The notes below the pieces were generated by a model. It made no database searches. It was not told where the DNA came from and was given only the letters and a program-made list of their open reading frames with translations. 35,907 bases of DNA from Ignavibacteria bacterium (GTDB lineage Bacteria; Bacteroidota; Ignavibacteria; Ignavibacteriales; Melioribacteraceae): positions 1 through 35,907 of the forward strand of contig JAAYAN010000027.1 in NCBI GenBank assembly GCA_012719345.1. Reading direction: 5' to 3'. Each line of letters opens with the position of its first letter. Position 1 is the first letter of the stretch. The position numbers and the translations under genes were made by a program. This document shows positions 25,024 to 33,652 of the stretch, in pieces.

Positions 25024-26268
25024 ATGAGTAGAAGAAGAGTAGTTGTAACAGGTATAGGGACGGTTTGTCCAATTGGTAATACAGCTGATGAATTTCTGAA
25101 AGGACTTCAGGAAGGAAGAAACGGAATAGGAAAAATTACAAAATTTGATACAACAAATTTTGATACTAAAATAGCTTTTGAAGTGAAAAATTTAGATTTG
25201 GATAAATATATTGACAAAAAAGCTGCTAAAAGAATGGATCCATATACTCACTTTGCGGTAGCTTCTTCGGTAATGGCTAAGGAAGATTCCGGACTTGATC
25301 TTGAAAAAATAAATCTTGAAAGATCGGGTGTGGTTTTTGGAAGCGGTATTGGCGGTATGGATACTTTTGAAACACAACATTCCGTTTATCTCGAAGGAGG
25401 TCCAAAAAGAGTAAGTCCGTTTTTTGTACCGATGATGATTTCAGATATTGCAGCCGGACAGATATCAATACGTTACGGACTTAAAGGTCCCAATTATGCT
25501 ACTACATCTGCCTGTGCAACTTCTTCTCACGCTATTGCAGATGCATTTATGCTTATTCAAAGAGGTTCCGCTGATATTATGTTTACCGGCGGTGCAGAGG
25601 CTGCTATTTCACCGATGGCAGTAGCTGGCTTTAATTCGGCAAGGGCATTATCAACACAGAATGAAAATTACCTTACAGCTTGCCGTCCGTTTGATAAAAA
25701 CAGAGATGGGTTTATTATGGGTGAAGGAGCAGGTACAATTGTTATTGAAGAACTTGAACACGCAAAAGCGCGCGGAGCAAGAATTTATGCCGAAATAGTT
25801 GGAATCGGCTTATCGGCTGACGCATATCATCTTACTGCTCCAGCTCCAAACGGGGAGGGCGCAGTTCGTTCTATGCGCGAAGCTTTAAGAGATGCCGGAG
25901 TGAATCCTGAAGAAGTAGATCATTTAAATGCTCATGGAACTTCGACTGAATTAAATGATAAAAATGAAACAATGGCTATTAAAACAGTTTTCGGCGGACA
26001 TGCTTATAAAATGAATGTTAATTCTGTTAAATCTATGACAGGCCACCTTCTTGGCGCAGCAGGTGCAGTTGAAGCAATTGCTTCTGCTTTAGCTATTTAC
26101 CATGGTTTTATACCGCCAACAATAAATTATTCGGAACCCGACCCAGATTGCGACTTGAATTATACTCCGAATAAAGCGATAGAAAAGAAAATAAAATATT
26201 CATTGAGTAATACTTTCGGTTTCGGCGGACACAATGCTTCAATTTTATTTAAGAAATTTGAAGGCTGA
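25024..26268 (+). CDS. fabF: 3-oxoacyl-ACP synthase II
   Basis: FabF condenses acyl-ACP with malonyl-ACP during elongation. The Cys-His-His active site is intact: TTSACATSSHAIADAF (Cys near residue 164), LNAHGTSTELND (His near 303) and KSMTGHLLGAAGAVEA (His near 340). VVVTGIGTVCPIGN at the N-terminus and NTFGFGGHNAS at the C-terminus are the usual ends. The length of 414 residues is standard. It is followed after three bases by rnc. Confidence 0.98.
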   Translation: MSRRRVVVTGIGTVCPIGNTADEFLKGLQEGRNGIGKITKFDTTNFDTKIAFEVKNLDLDKYIDKKAAKRMDPYTHFAVASSVMAKEDSGLDLEKINLERSGVVFGSGIGGMDTFETQHSVYLEGGPKRVSPFFVPMMISDIAAGQISIRYGLKGPNYATTSACATSSHAIADAFMLIQRGSADIMFTGGAEAAISPMAVAGFNSARALSTQNENYLTACRPFDKNRDGFIMGEGAGTIVIEELEHAKARGARIYAEIVGIGLSADAYHLTAPAPNGEGAVRSMREALRDAGVNPEEVDHLNAHGTSTELNDKNETMAIKTVFGGHAYKMNVNSVKSMTGHLLGAAGAVEAIASALAIYHGFIPPTINYSEPDPDCDLNYTPNKAIEKKIKYSLSNTFGFGGHNASILFKKFEG

Positions 26269-26271
26269 TAA

Positions 26272-27048
26272 TTGAATTTCTTATTTTTGCCCTTTTTAGG
26301 TAAAGATAGAAAAAACAAAAAAATCTGGAGCAAAGGTTATCCTGCTGCAGCGAAGCAAAGTATAAAATCACTTAATAAAATGCTGGGGTACAGCTTGAAT
26401 AATCCTCGGTATTTTATAAAAGCTTTAACACATCGCTCTTATCTGGAAATTTCGCCGAATCTTGATAAATCTTACGAAAGACTTGAGTATTTAGGAGATT
26501 CTGTTCTTGGTATGATAACCGCAGAATATCTCTTTGAAAATTTTAACAAAGAACCGGAAGGTTTTCTTACAAAAACCAGATCGCAATTAGTTAACCGCGA
26601 TACTCTTGCTGTAGCTGCAGAAAAAATTCACCTAAATTGTTTCCTTTTATACGATAAAAGATTTCTCCGGTCGGAAGACAAAGGGATGAAATCAATTCTT
26701 GCTGACGGTTTTGAAGCTCTTATTGGGGCTATTTATTTAGATGCCGGAATTAACGAATGCCGCAAATTTATATTAAAAAATCTTATTCTGCCTTGCATTT
26801 CCGATGGCTCGTATCTTCAGAATAAAAATTATAAAGGTATGCTGCTTGAATATTGTCATTCAAAAGGGATTAAAAATTTTTATTATAATCTAATTAACGA
26901 GGAAGGTCCCGAGCATAATAAAACTTTTGTTGTTGAAGTTAAAATAGAAGATAAAAGTATAGGGATAGGAAAGGGTAACAGCAAAAAAACAGCTGAACAA
27001 AATGCTGCAAAAAATGCATTGGAACAAATGGAAATTTATTCCGGATGA
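26272..27048 (+). CDS. rnc: Ribonuclease III
   Basis: RNase III cleaves double-stranded RNA in rRNA and mRNA maturation. The 258-residue protein has the signature ERLEYLGDSVLGM (about 66-78) and the second acidic site DGFEALIGAIYLDAG (about 146-160), then a double-stranded RNA-binding domain from about residue 188 (YKGMLLEYCHSKG, KTFVVEVKI, GKGNSKKTAEQNAAKNAL). The start is TTG 26272, with GAAGG nine bases before it. The basic 32-residue extension before the RNase domain is also common in Bacteroidota; an ATG at residue 33 is too close to the domain. It ends the fatty-acid operon. Confidence 0.95.
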   Translation: MNFLFLPFLGKDRKNKKIWSKGYPAAAKQSIKSLNKMLGYSLNNPRYFIKALTHRSYLEISPNLDKSYERLEYLGDSVLGMITAEYLFENFNKEPEGFLTKTRSQLVNRDTLAVAAEKIHLNCFLLYDKRFLRSEDKGMKSILADGFEALIGAIYLDAGINECRKFILKNLILPCISDGSYLQNKNYKGMLLEYCHSKGIKNFYYNLINEEGPEHNKTFVVEVKIEDKSIGIGKGNSKKTAEQNAAKNALEQMEIYSG

Positions 27049-27066
27049 ACTTCTGATTTTAATCAC

Positions 27067-27096
27067 TTTACAAAATTTTCTTTTTGAATCTATAAA
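27067..27096 (+). promoter_or_regulatory. Putative gcvP promoter
   Basis: TTTACA (27067-27072) and TATAAA (27091-27096) are separated by 18 bases, 46 bases before the gcvP ATG. Both boxes match the consensus at five of six positions. The remaining leader is A+T-rich and too short for a tandem glycine riboswitch. Confidence 0.45.
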
Positions 27097-27142
27097 GTTT
27101 ACACATAAGTTTATTTTTTATAAAAATTAAAATAGTGGAAAT

Positions 27143-30019
27143 ATGAAAAACGTTGATTATACGGATAAGTTTATAAACAGGCATATCGGGTCTGACGATT
27201 TGCAAAAGAATAATATGCTTGATTTTATGGGGCTCAAATATGAAAATGATTTAATAAAAAATATAATACCCGAAAATATTCAAATGAAAAACGAACTTGA
27301 GCTGGAAAATGAAATTTCGGAATACGAATTTATTTCTCATCTCAAACAAATTTCACAAAGAAATAAAGTATTTAAATCTTTTATCGGATTAGGTTATTAT
27401 CCTTCAATTACTCCGATGGTTATTCAACGGAATATTTTGGAAAATCCCGGTTGGTATACACAATATACTCCTTATCAATCGGAAATCTCACAGGGCAGGT
27501 TGGAAGCTTTGCTGAATTTTCAGACAATGATTTGCGATTTAACCGGATTACCTTTGGCGAATGCTTCTTTGCTTGACGAAGGAACAGCTGCCGCCGAAGC
27601 AATGATTATGTCTTTTACAGCAAGAAAAGACAAAGATAAAAACACATTTTTTGTTTCGGATGAAGTTTTCCCTCAGACAATAGATGTAGTATGTACGCGG
27701 GCAGAAGCATTAGGAATTGAAGTTGTTATAGGAAAACATACTGAATTAAAAGATTTGCAAAAAATCTTTGGGGTGTTGGTTCAATATCCTTCGTCAAAAG
27801 GAGAAATTTACGATTATTCCGATTTCTTTAAAACAAATTCTGAGAAAGGCATTTGCAATATCATATCTGCAGATTTGCTCAGTCTTGCCTTGCTTACTTC
27901 TCCCGGTGAATTAGGAGCTGATGTTGCAGTGGGAACAACTCAGCGATTTGGTGTTCCTATGGCTTACGGAGGACCACATGCTGCATATTTTGCTGCAAAG
28001 GATGAGTTCAGAAGACAGATTCCTGGAAGAGTTATAGGAATGTCGGTTGATAGATTTAATAAACCTGCTTTGCGTATGGCTTTACAAACACGCGAACAGC
28101 ATATCAAAAGAGATAAAGCTACAAGTAATATTTGTACATCTCAGGTATTGCTGGCAATTATGGCTTCGATGTATGCTGTATATCATGGACCGGAAGGTTT
28201 GAGAAAAACAGCTCAGAGGATATATAATCTAACTGAAATTTTAGCAAGATCGTTGCGCAAGCTGAATTATAAAATAATAAATGATTTATTTTTTGACACT
28301 CTTACAATAAAGATTGAAGATGAAAGAATATACTCAGATATCAAAACTTTATCAGAAAATAATTCGATAAATTTTGGCTATTTTTATGAAAATTGCATCA
28401 CTGTTTCAATATCGGAAGTTACTACAATACAAGATATAAAAATTATTGCAGGAATATTTGCTGAGTTTGTCTCGAACACTAATATGAGCGCACAGGATTT
28501 TTCATCAAAAGATATAAAACCGATTCCCGAAAAATATTTAAGAAAAACAGATTATCTTACGCATCCTGTATTCAATTCGTATCATTCCGAAACAGAAATG
28601 ATGCGTTATATCAAAAAGCTTGAAAGAAAGGATTTATCTTTAACTCATTCAATGATTTCGCTTGGAAGCTGCACAATGAAGTTAAATGCAGCTTCGGAAA
28701 TGGCAGGAATTACTTGGAGCGAGTTTTCTAATATTCATCCATTTGCTCCGGAAGATCAGGTTGAAGGATACCGATTATTAATAAAAGAATTAGAAAATCA
28801 GCTAAAAATTATAACCGGATTTTATGCTGTATCGTTGCAACCGAATTCGGGTGCGCAAGGAGAATATGCAGGATTAATGGTAATTCGTGCTTATCATCAC
28901 TCGAGAGGTGATTTTAACCGAAATGTAGTTCTTATTCCTTCTTCGGCACATGGTACAAATCCCGCAAGTGCAGTAATGGCAGGAGGAAAAGTAACAGTTA
29001 TTGAATGCGATAAAGACGGGAATATTGATATTGAAGATTTAAGGAAGAAAGCTGAAGAAAACAAAGAAAATTTAGCTGCATTAATGGTAACTTATCCTTC
29101 AACTCACGGGGTATTTGAAGAAGAAATTAAACAAATATGTGAAATAATACATAATTGCGGCGGTCAGGTTTATATGGATGGCGCAAATATGAATGCGCAG
29201 GTAGGGTTAACAAGTCCGGCGTTAATAGGAGCAGATGTATGCCATCTTAATTTACATAAAACGTTTGCCATTCCTCATGGCGGCGGCGGACCGGGAGTAG
29301 GACCTATAGCTGCAGCAAAACATCTTGCCCCTTTTTTACCGGGACATCCTGTAATTAAAACCGGAGGAGAAAAAGCAATTAGGTCTTTGTCGTCAGCTCC
29401 TTGGGGAAGCGCAGGTATTTTAATGATCCCTTACGGATATATTAAAATGACCGGAGCTAAAGGATTAAAAACTGCTACAGAGACAGCAATCCTAAATGCA
29501 AATTATATTAAGGAAAAATTAAAAAATACTTATCCTGTTTTATTTGTTGGTAAAAGGGGATTTGTTGCACACGAGATGATTCTGGATATGAGAGAATTTA
29601 AAATTTCTGCCGGTATTGAAGTAGAAGATATTGCAAAAAGACTGATGGATTACGGATATCATGCCCCGACTGTTTCTTTTCCGGTGCCGGGAACTTTAAT
29701 GATAGAACCTACTGAAAGCGAATCGAAAGATGAATTGGACAGATTTTGCGAAGCAATGATTTCAATACGCAATGAAATAAAAGAAATTGAAGTTGGTTTA
29801 TTCAGTAGAGAAGATAATGTTCTTAAAAATTCTCCGCATACAGCGGATGAAGCAATTTCGGATAATTGGCAGCATAGTTATCCTCGCGAAAAAGCTGCAT
29901 TCCCGCTTTCGTGGGTAAGAGAAAATAAATTCTGGCCTTCAGTATCAAGGATTAACAACGCTTACGGCGACAGAAATCTTGTTTGTACATGTCCGCCTAT
30001 TAATTTGTATAAAGATTGA
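27143..30019 (+). CDS. gcvP: Glycine dehydrogenase (decarboxylating), P protein
   Basis: The P protein of the glycine cleavage system decarboxylates glycine and passes the aminomethyl group to lipoylated H protein. At 958 residues it is the single-chain form, with two homologous halves. The N-terminus FINRHIGSDD, the first half IGLGYYPSITPMVIQRN and NPGWYTQYTPYQSEISQGR, and the second half LGSCTMKLNAASEM and LNLHKTFAIPHGGGGPGVGP are all present, with the PLP lysine at residue 706. gcvT and gcvH are not in the window. A downstream Omp85-type gene overlaps it by 4 bases, an unrelated function for an operon partner. Confidence 0.98.
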   Translation: MKNVDYTDKFINRHIGSDDLQKNNMLDFMGLKYENDLIKNIIPENIQMKNELELENEISEYEFISHLKQISQRNKVFKSFIGLGYYPSITPMVIQRNILENPGWYTQYTPYQSEISQGRLEALLNFQTMICDLTGLPLANASLLDEGTAAAEAMIMSFTARKDKDKNTFFVSDEVFPQTIDVVCTRAEALGIEVVIGKHTELKDLQKIFGVLVQYPSSKGEIYDYSDFFKTNSEKGICNIISADLLSLALLTSPGELGADVAVGTTQRFGVPMAYGGPHAAYFAAKDEFRRQIPGRVIGMSVDRFNKPALRMALQTREQHIKRDKATSNICTSQVLLAIMASMYAVYHGPEGLRKTAQRIYNLTEILARSLRKLNYKIINDLFFDTLTIKIEDERIYSDIKTLSENNSINFGYFYENCITVSISEVTTIQDIKIIAGIFAEFVSNTNMSAQDFSSKDIKPIPEKYLRKTDYLTHPVFNSYHSETEMMRYIKKLERKDLSLTHSMISLGSCTMKLNAASEMAGITWSEFSNIHPFAPEDQVEGYRLLIKELENQLKIITGFYAVSLQPNSGAQGEYAGLMVIRAYHHSRGDFNRNVVLIPSSAHGTNPASAVMAGGKVTVIECDKDGNIDIEDLRKKAEENKENLAALMVTYPSTHGVFEEEIKQICEIIHNCGGQVYMDGANMNAQVGLTSPALIGADVCHLNLHKTFAIPHGGGGPGVGPIAAAKHLAPFLPGHPVIKTGGEKAIRSLSSAPWGSAGILMIPYGYIKMTGAKGLKTATETAILNANYIKEKLKNTYPVLFVGKRGFVAHEMILDMREFKISAGIEVEDIAKRLMDYGYHAPTVSFPVPGTLMIEPTESESKDELDRFCEAMISIRNEIKEIEVGLFSREDNVLKNSPHTADEAISDNWQHSYPREKAAFPLSWVRENKFWPSVSRINNAYGDRNLVCTCPPINLYKD

Positions 30020-31380
30020 TTAGGCTTGAGAGTATAATTACCGGATTAAAAATATCGTTTATTGAAAGTGTATTAGTAATTCTTTTAGTATTTGTTTCTC
30101 AACTTTCAGCTTCAGGTTTCGGAGAAACAGATTCGGTATTTTATAATAATGACGATATCTTTATTGTTGATTCGATAAAAATTAGCGGAAACGAAAAAAC
30201 TGAAAATCACGTTATTTCGCGTGAATTAAATTTTAATATCGGCGATACAGTAAACGGAAAAATGTTAAATTTTTGCCGCGAAAGAATTTACAGCCTCGGA
30301 CTTTTTTCAAACGTTAAAATTATACCGCAAAAGGCAGGGGATTATACAGAAATTGAAATAAATTTAAGAGAAAGTTGGTATATTTATCCACTTCCTGTTC
30401 TCAATATAGAAAACAGTTCTTTTAAGAGAGCTTCTTACGGGTTCAATCTTCTAATAAAAAATTTTCGCGGAAAAAACGAAACCATAAGCACCTTTATAAC
30501 TTTCGGATATAACCCCACTGTTTCGCTTCAGTACCAAGTTCCATTATTGTTTCCCGATTTGGATATAAGTTTTTTATCACGAATATTTTACGGAAAAGCC
30601 AAAAATAAAAGTCTAAAAGCAGAAAAAATTCTTGGAAGAGAGTTTAACAATAAACTTTATGGAGGGGAAATTATTTTAGGCAAGCGACTGAACATTTATA
30701 ATTCTGTATATGCAATGGCTGCTTATAATTATCAGGAAGCTGATATTCCAGAAGATAATTTTAAGAATAAAATATGCCGCGTTCCTTCGCTGGGAGTCTC
30801 TTACGAGCTAGATACGCGCGATTTAAAACAATTTCCTGCTGAAGGATATTTTATAACGGGACAGTGGCTTTATAACGGATTTGGGATTAATAACAGGAAA
30901 TACAGTATTATAAAAGCAGACTACCGGGAATACAGGAGAATAACAGAAAATTTACTGACAAAATGGCGTTTAACCGGAAGGCACGCTTTCGGTAAAAACA
31001 TTCCAGCTTACGATTATTCATTTTTCGGTTACGATGAAATTGTAAGGGGGCATAAAGATGATGTTAGGGAAGGCAATAATTATTTGATGGCGTCGTTTGA
31101 AGTAAAATATCCAGTCATTGAGGATTGGGATGTTTCTGTGAAATTGCCGCTTCTTCCAAAAAGTCTAACTTCTGCAAGAGTGGCTATTTATATAGAAACA
31201 TTCGGTGATACGGGGCTGACTTTTAACAACAATGACAAAGTTTCGCTTAAACAGCTTTATTCGGGTTATGGAGCAGGCTTGACTTTTCTAGTGCTTCCCT
31301 ATAATGTTTTCAGGGTTGCATATGCTTTTAACGAATACAGCAAAGGAGAGATTATTTTTGCAACAGGATTTTCCTTCTAA
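30016..31380 (+). CDS. Short Omp85-family outer membrane protein, one POTRA domain
   Basis: A 454-residue outer membrane barrel of the BamA/TamA superfamily. The order is: a signal peptide (hydrophobic 16-33), one POTRA domain (about 49-120: DSIKISGNEKTENHVISRELNF, ERIYSLGLFSNVKI, EIEINLRESWYIYP), and a C-terminal barrel of about 330 residues ending in phenylalanine (IIFATGFSF), the usual insertion signal. BamA has five POTRAs, so this is not BamA. The start is TTG 30016, overlapping the gcvP stop by 4 bases; no ATG is available before the signal peptide. The substrate is unknown: a TamA-like or two-partner-secretion-like role are alternatives. Confidence 0.85.
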   Translation: MIRLESIITGLKISFIESVLVILLVFVSQLSASGFGETDSVFYNNDDIFIVDSIKISGNEKTENHVISRELNFNIGDTVNGKMLNFCRERIYSLGLFSNVKIIPQKAGDYTEIEINLRESWYIYPLPVLNIENSSFKRASYGFNLLIKNFRGKNETISTFITFGYNPTVSLQYQVPLLFPDLDISFLSRIFYGKAKNKSLKAEKILGREFNNKLYGGEIILGKRLNIYNSVYAMAAYNYQEADIPEDNFKNKICRVPSLGVSYELDTRDLKQFPAEGYFITGQWLYNGFGINNRKYSIIKADYREYRRITENLLTKWRLTGRHAFGKNIPAYDYSFFGYDEIVRGHKDDVREGNNYLMASFEVKYPVIEDWDVSVKLPLLPKSLTSARVAIYIETFGDTGLTFNNNDKVSLKQLYSGYGAGLTFLVLPYNVFRVAYAFNEYSKGEIIFATGFSF

Positions 31381-32071
31381 AATTGAACTGTACTATACAG
31401 CGGAAAAAATTGAAAACGGAATTATCAGTATTTCCGGCGAGGAAGCCAATCATATTTTAAACGTTATGAGGCACAAAGTTAATGATGTATTATATGTTAC
31501 AGACGGCAAAGGAAGTTTTATAAAGTCGCGGATAACGTCTGCTGATAAAAAAGGAATTACAGCTGAAGCAATTGAAAGTAAGATTTATGAAAGAAAATAT
31601 CCTAATTATATTTTTTGCATGCCGCGTTTAAAAAATGCAGATCGGTTTGAATTTGCTCTTGAAAAGTGTGTTGAACTGGGAATAAACAGATTTATTGTTT
31701 ACGATGCTGAAAAAAGCGTGGCAAAAGGAGACAAAACAGAAAGATGGAATAAAATTGCTCTTTCTGCTATGAAACAATCACTCAACTTTTATCTTCCCGA
31801 AATAAGTTATAAAAAATCTCTGCAGGAAATTCCAAAGGATGGAATTAAAATTATGTTTGAGCAGGAATTCGGTTTAAGTCTGCAGGATTTTATTGCATCT
31901 GGTAAAATAAATAAAGACAATGATTATTTTTTTATTTTCGGTCCCGAAGGCGGACTTTCTGTATCGGAACAAAACCTTAAAGGTGAAATTATAAGACTGC
32001 ATTTAACATATAACAGATTAAGAACAGAAACAGCCGTTATTATGGCTGCATCAAATATTATAAAAAGATAA
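31358..32071 (+). CDS. rsmE: 16S rRNA (uracil-1498-N3)-methyltransferase
   Basis: RsmE methylates U1498 of 16S rRNA using S-adenosylmethionine. The 237-residue SPOUT enzyme shows SISGEEANHILNVMRHKVND (about 23-42), the Lys/Arg-rich MPRLKNADRFEFALEKCVELG, the cofactor loop FIFGPEGGLSVSEQ (about 188-201) and the C-terminal RLRTETAVIMAASNI knot. I chose TTG 31358 with GGAG nine bases upstream; an ATG at 31304 would add 18 residues from another frame of the Omp85 gene. It overlaps that gene by 23 bases. Confidence 0.95.
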   Translation: MQQDFPSKIELYYTAEKIENGIISISGEEANHILNVMRHKVNDVLYVTDGKGSFIKSRITSADKKGITAEAIESKIYERKYPNYIFCMPRLKNADRFEFALEKCVELGINRFIVYDAEKSVAKGDKTERWNKIALSAMKQSLNFYLPEISYKKSLQEIPKDGIKIMFEQEFGLSLQDFIASGKINKDNDYFFIFGPEGGLSVSEQNLKGEIIRLHLTYNRLRTETAVIMAASNIIKR

Positions 32072-32144
32072 TTTTAGTAAAGTATTTAAAAAATACAATT
32101 AAAGTTATATCTTTAAGCTGTTATTCATAATTTATTTACATAAT

Positions 32145-32600
32145 ATGAACCCAATAATAATAGCAACTCTTGCAATAATATTCGCTTTATCCGTAATTGT
32201 TATATTATCAATTAAAGCATTTCGGATATTAAGTCAGCTTAAACAGCAAAATAAAGATACTTCCGGATTGAAAATTCAGGAAAAAGCCGATTTGTTGATG
32301 AGCATACAAGACTTAGCCCAAAATATGCTTAACAATAATTTGAATATTACAGAAGGAAGCATTCGTATTAAAGTGCTTCTCGATCATCTCGATCCGCAAA
32401 AAAAAGTAAGAGACGATTTTTTGGTTTTTTACGAATTATATTCTGCCACCGAGCATATGCCCAGGCATAAAGACAGGGATAAATACACTTGTGACGATTT
32501 AAAAATATACGATGATGAGCGTGAAAAAATTGAAATTAAATTTCAGAAAAGAATTTTTGATGCTTGCAGGAAAATTTCCGATTACGAGTTTAATTTATAA
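32145..32600 (+). CDS. DUF2489-like membrane-anchored protein
   Basis: A 151-residue protein with one N-terminal membrane helix (IIIATLAIIFALSVIVILSI, residues 4-23) and a soluble, helix-rich remainder. ITEGSIRIKVLLDHLDPQ (about 68-85), YSATEHMP near residue 102 and a C-terminal EKIEIKFQKRIFDACRKI resemble the DUF2489 family (no known function), where E/RI-LLD and a central H-P are the recurrent features. The assignment is from memory of the pattern and is uncertain. It precedes the CheB-like regulator gene by 33 bases with a possible promoter between, so it may or may not be co-transcribed. Confidence 0.7.
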   Translation: MNPIIIATLAIIFALSVIVILSIKAFRILSQLKQQNKDTSGLKIQEKADLLMSIQDLAQNMLNNNLNITEGSIRIKVLLDHLDPQKKVRDDFLVFYELYSATEHMPRHKDRDKYTCDDLKIYDDEREKIEIKFQKRIFDACRKISDYEFNL

Positions 32601-32617
32601 AATATCCGATAATATTT
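32600..32617 (+). promoter_or_regulatory. Dyad/-10-like motif before the CheB-like gene
   Basis: AAATAT-CCGATA-ATATTT is an inverted repeat with 6-base arms and a 6-base spacer. It contains TATCCGATAATAT (32603-32615), the same 13 bases found upstream of the histidine kinase gene (5049-5037 on the minus strand). GATAAT resembles a -10 box, and the start codon lies 18 bases downstream. Confidence 0.35.
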
Positions 32618-32633
32618 GTGAAGAAAAAAGCTT

Positions 32634-33632
32634 ATGCGAGTATTGATTGTAGAAGATGACAGATCGAGCAGAATATTACTCCACAAATATCTTTTAAAAA
32701 TGGAAATTGAATCTGTTGCTGTAAATAATGGGATTGAAGCAATAGAGGAATTAAAAAAAATTGAGTATGACGTTGTAATAACCGATTGGCTTATGCCGGA
32801 AATGGATGGGCTGGAATTAATACAATACATCCGCAAAAACATTAAACCTAATCCATCTATTATAGTAACAACAGCAATTGCATCAGCCGAAGCAAAACGG
32901 AGAGTATTACTTTCGGGGGCGGATGATTACTTTGCAAAGCCGATAAATATAATGGATGTAAAAGAGAAAATTGATTTGCTTGAAATGAGAAAAACAAGCA
33001 ATATTGAAATACCATCTAAATTTATTGTTGAGACATCGAGAAAGCTGCCAGAAATTGTTGGTGTGGGAATAGCTGCCAGCACAGGCGGTCCACCAGTTCT
33101 GATGGAAATATTTAAGAATCTTGAATATACCGAGAATGCTGCTTTTTTTGTGGTTTTACACGGTCCAGCATGGATGCTTAAAACATTTTCGGAAAGAGTT
33201 CAGCAGGAAACAAACTATAAAGTATTTTTAGGTCAGGAAGGTCAGCCTGTAAAAGGAGGCGAAATATATTTTGCACCGGGTGATTTTCATATGAAACTTC
33301 ACGAGAAAAAAATGAGTTTGATGATTTCGGATGATAAGCCGGAAAACTTTGTTAAACCGGCAGCCGATCCTTTATTCCGAAGTCTGGCAAATACTTTTAG
33401 TAAAAAAACAATTGGTGTTGTACTTACAGGAATGGGTAAAGACGGAACAATCGGCAGCGGTTATATTGCTGCTTCCGGAGGAATTGTTATTGCTCAAAAT
33501 CCTAAAACCGCCAGCCTGCCATCTATGCCTCAGAGTGTGGTTGACTTAAGAATTGCAAGAAGTTTTTATGATGCTGAACTGCTTCCGGAAAAAATAATTG
33601 AAATGGTAAACAAATTAAAAAATCATCAATAA
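32634..33632 (+). CDS. CheB-like receiver/methylesterase response regulator
   Basis: A 332-residue two-domain protein. Residues 1-118 are a receiver with the DD pair (8-9), Asp51 in ITDWLMPEMDG, Thr in VTTA and Lys102 in YFAKP. Residues about 140-332 are a CheB methylesterase domain, which removes methyl groups from chemoreceptors. Its catalytic triad is Ser149 in AASTGGP, His176 in VLHGPAWM and Asp270 in TGMGKDGT. The usual HMP around the histidine is HGP here. No cheA, cheR or receptor gene lies in this window, so the substrate is unknown and may not be a chemoreceptor. I therefore give no gene symbol. Confidence 0.92.
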   Translation: MRVLIVEDDRSSRILLHKYLLKMEIESVAVNNGIEAIEELKKIEYDVVITDWLMPEMDGLELIQYIRKNIKPNPSIIVTTAIASAEAKRRVLLSGADDYFAKPINIMDVKEKIDLLEMRKTSNIEIPSKFIVETSRKLPEIVGVGIAASTGGPPVLMEIFKNLEYTENAAFFVVLHGPAWMLKTFSERVQQETNYKVFLGQEGQPVKGGEIYFAPGDFHMKLHEKKMSLMISDDKPENFVKPAADPLFRSLANTFSKKTIGVVLTGMGKDGTIGSGYIAASGGIVIAQNPKTASLPSMPQSVVDLRIARSFYDAELLPEKIIEMVNKLKNHQ

Positions 33633-33652
33633 AATCCAGACTTTCAATAATT

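Noticed and set aside
27049-27142. Possible glycine riboswitch before gcvP
   Set aside because: The leader is under 100 bases and A+T-rich, without the G-rich conserved core or paired aptamers.
32082-32096. GTATTT/AAATAC hairpin after rsmE
   Set aside because: The stem is all weak pairs with a three-base loop and no T-run follows, so it is not a convincing terminator.
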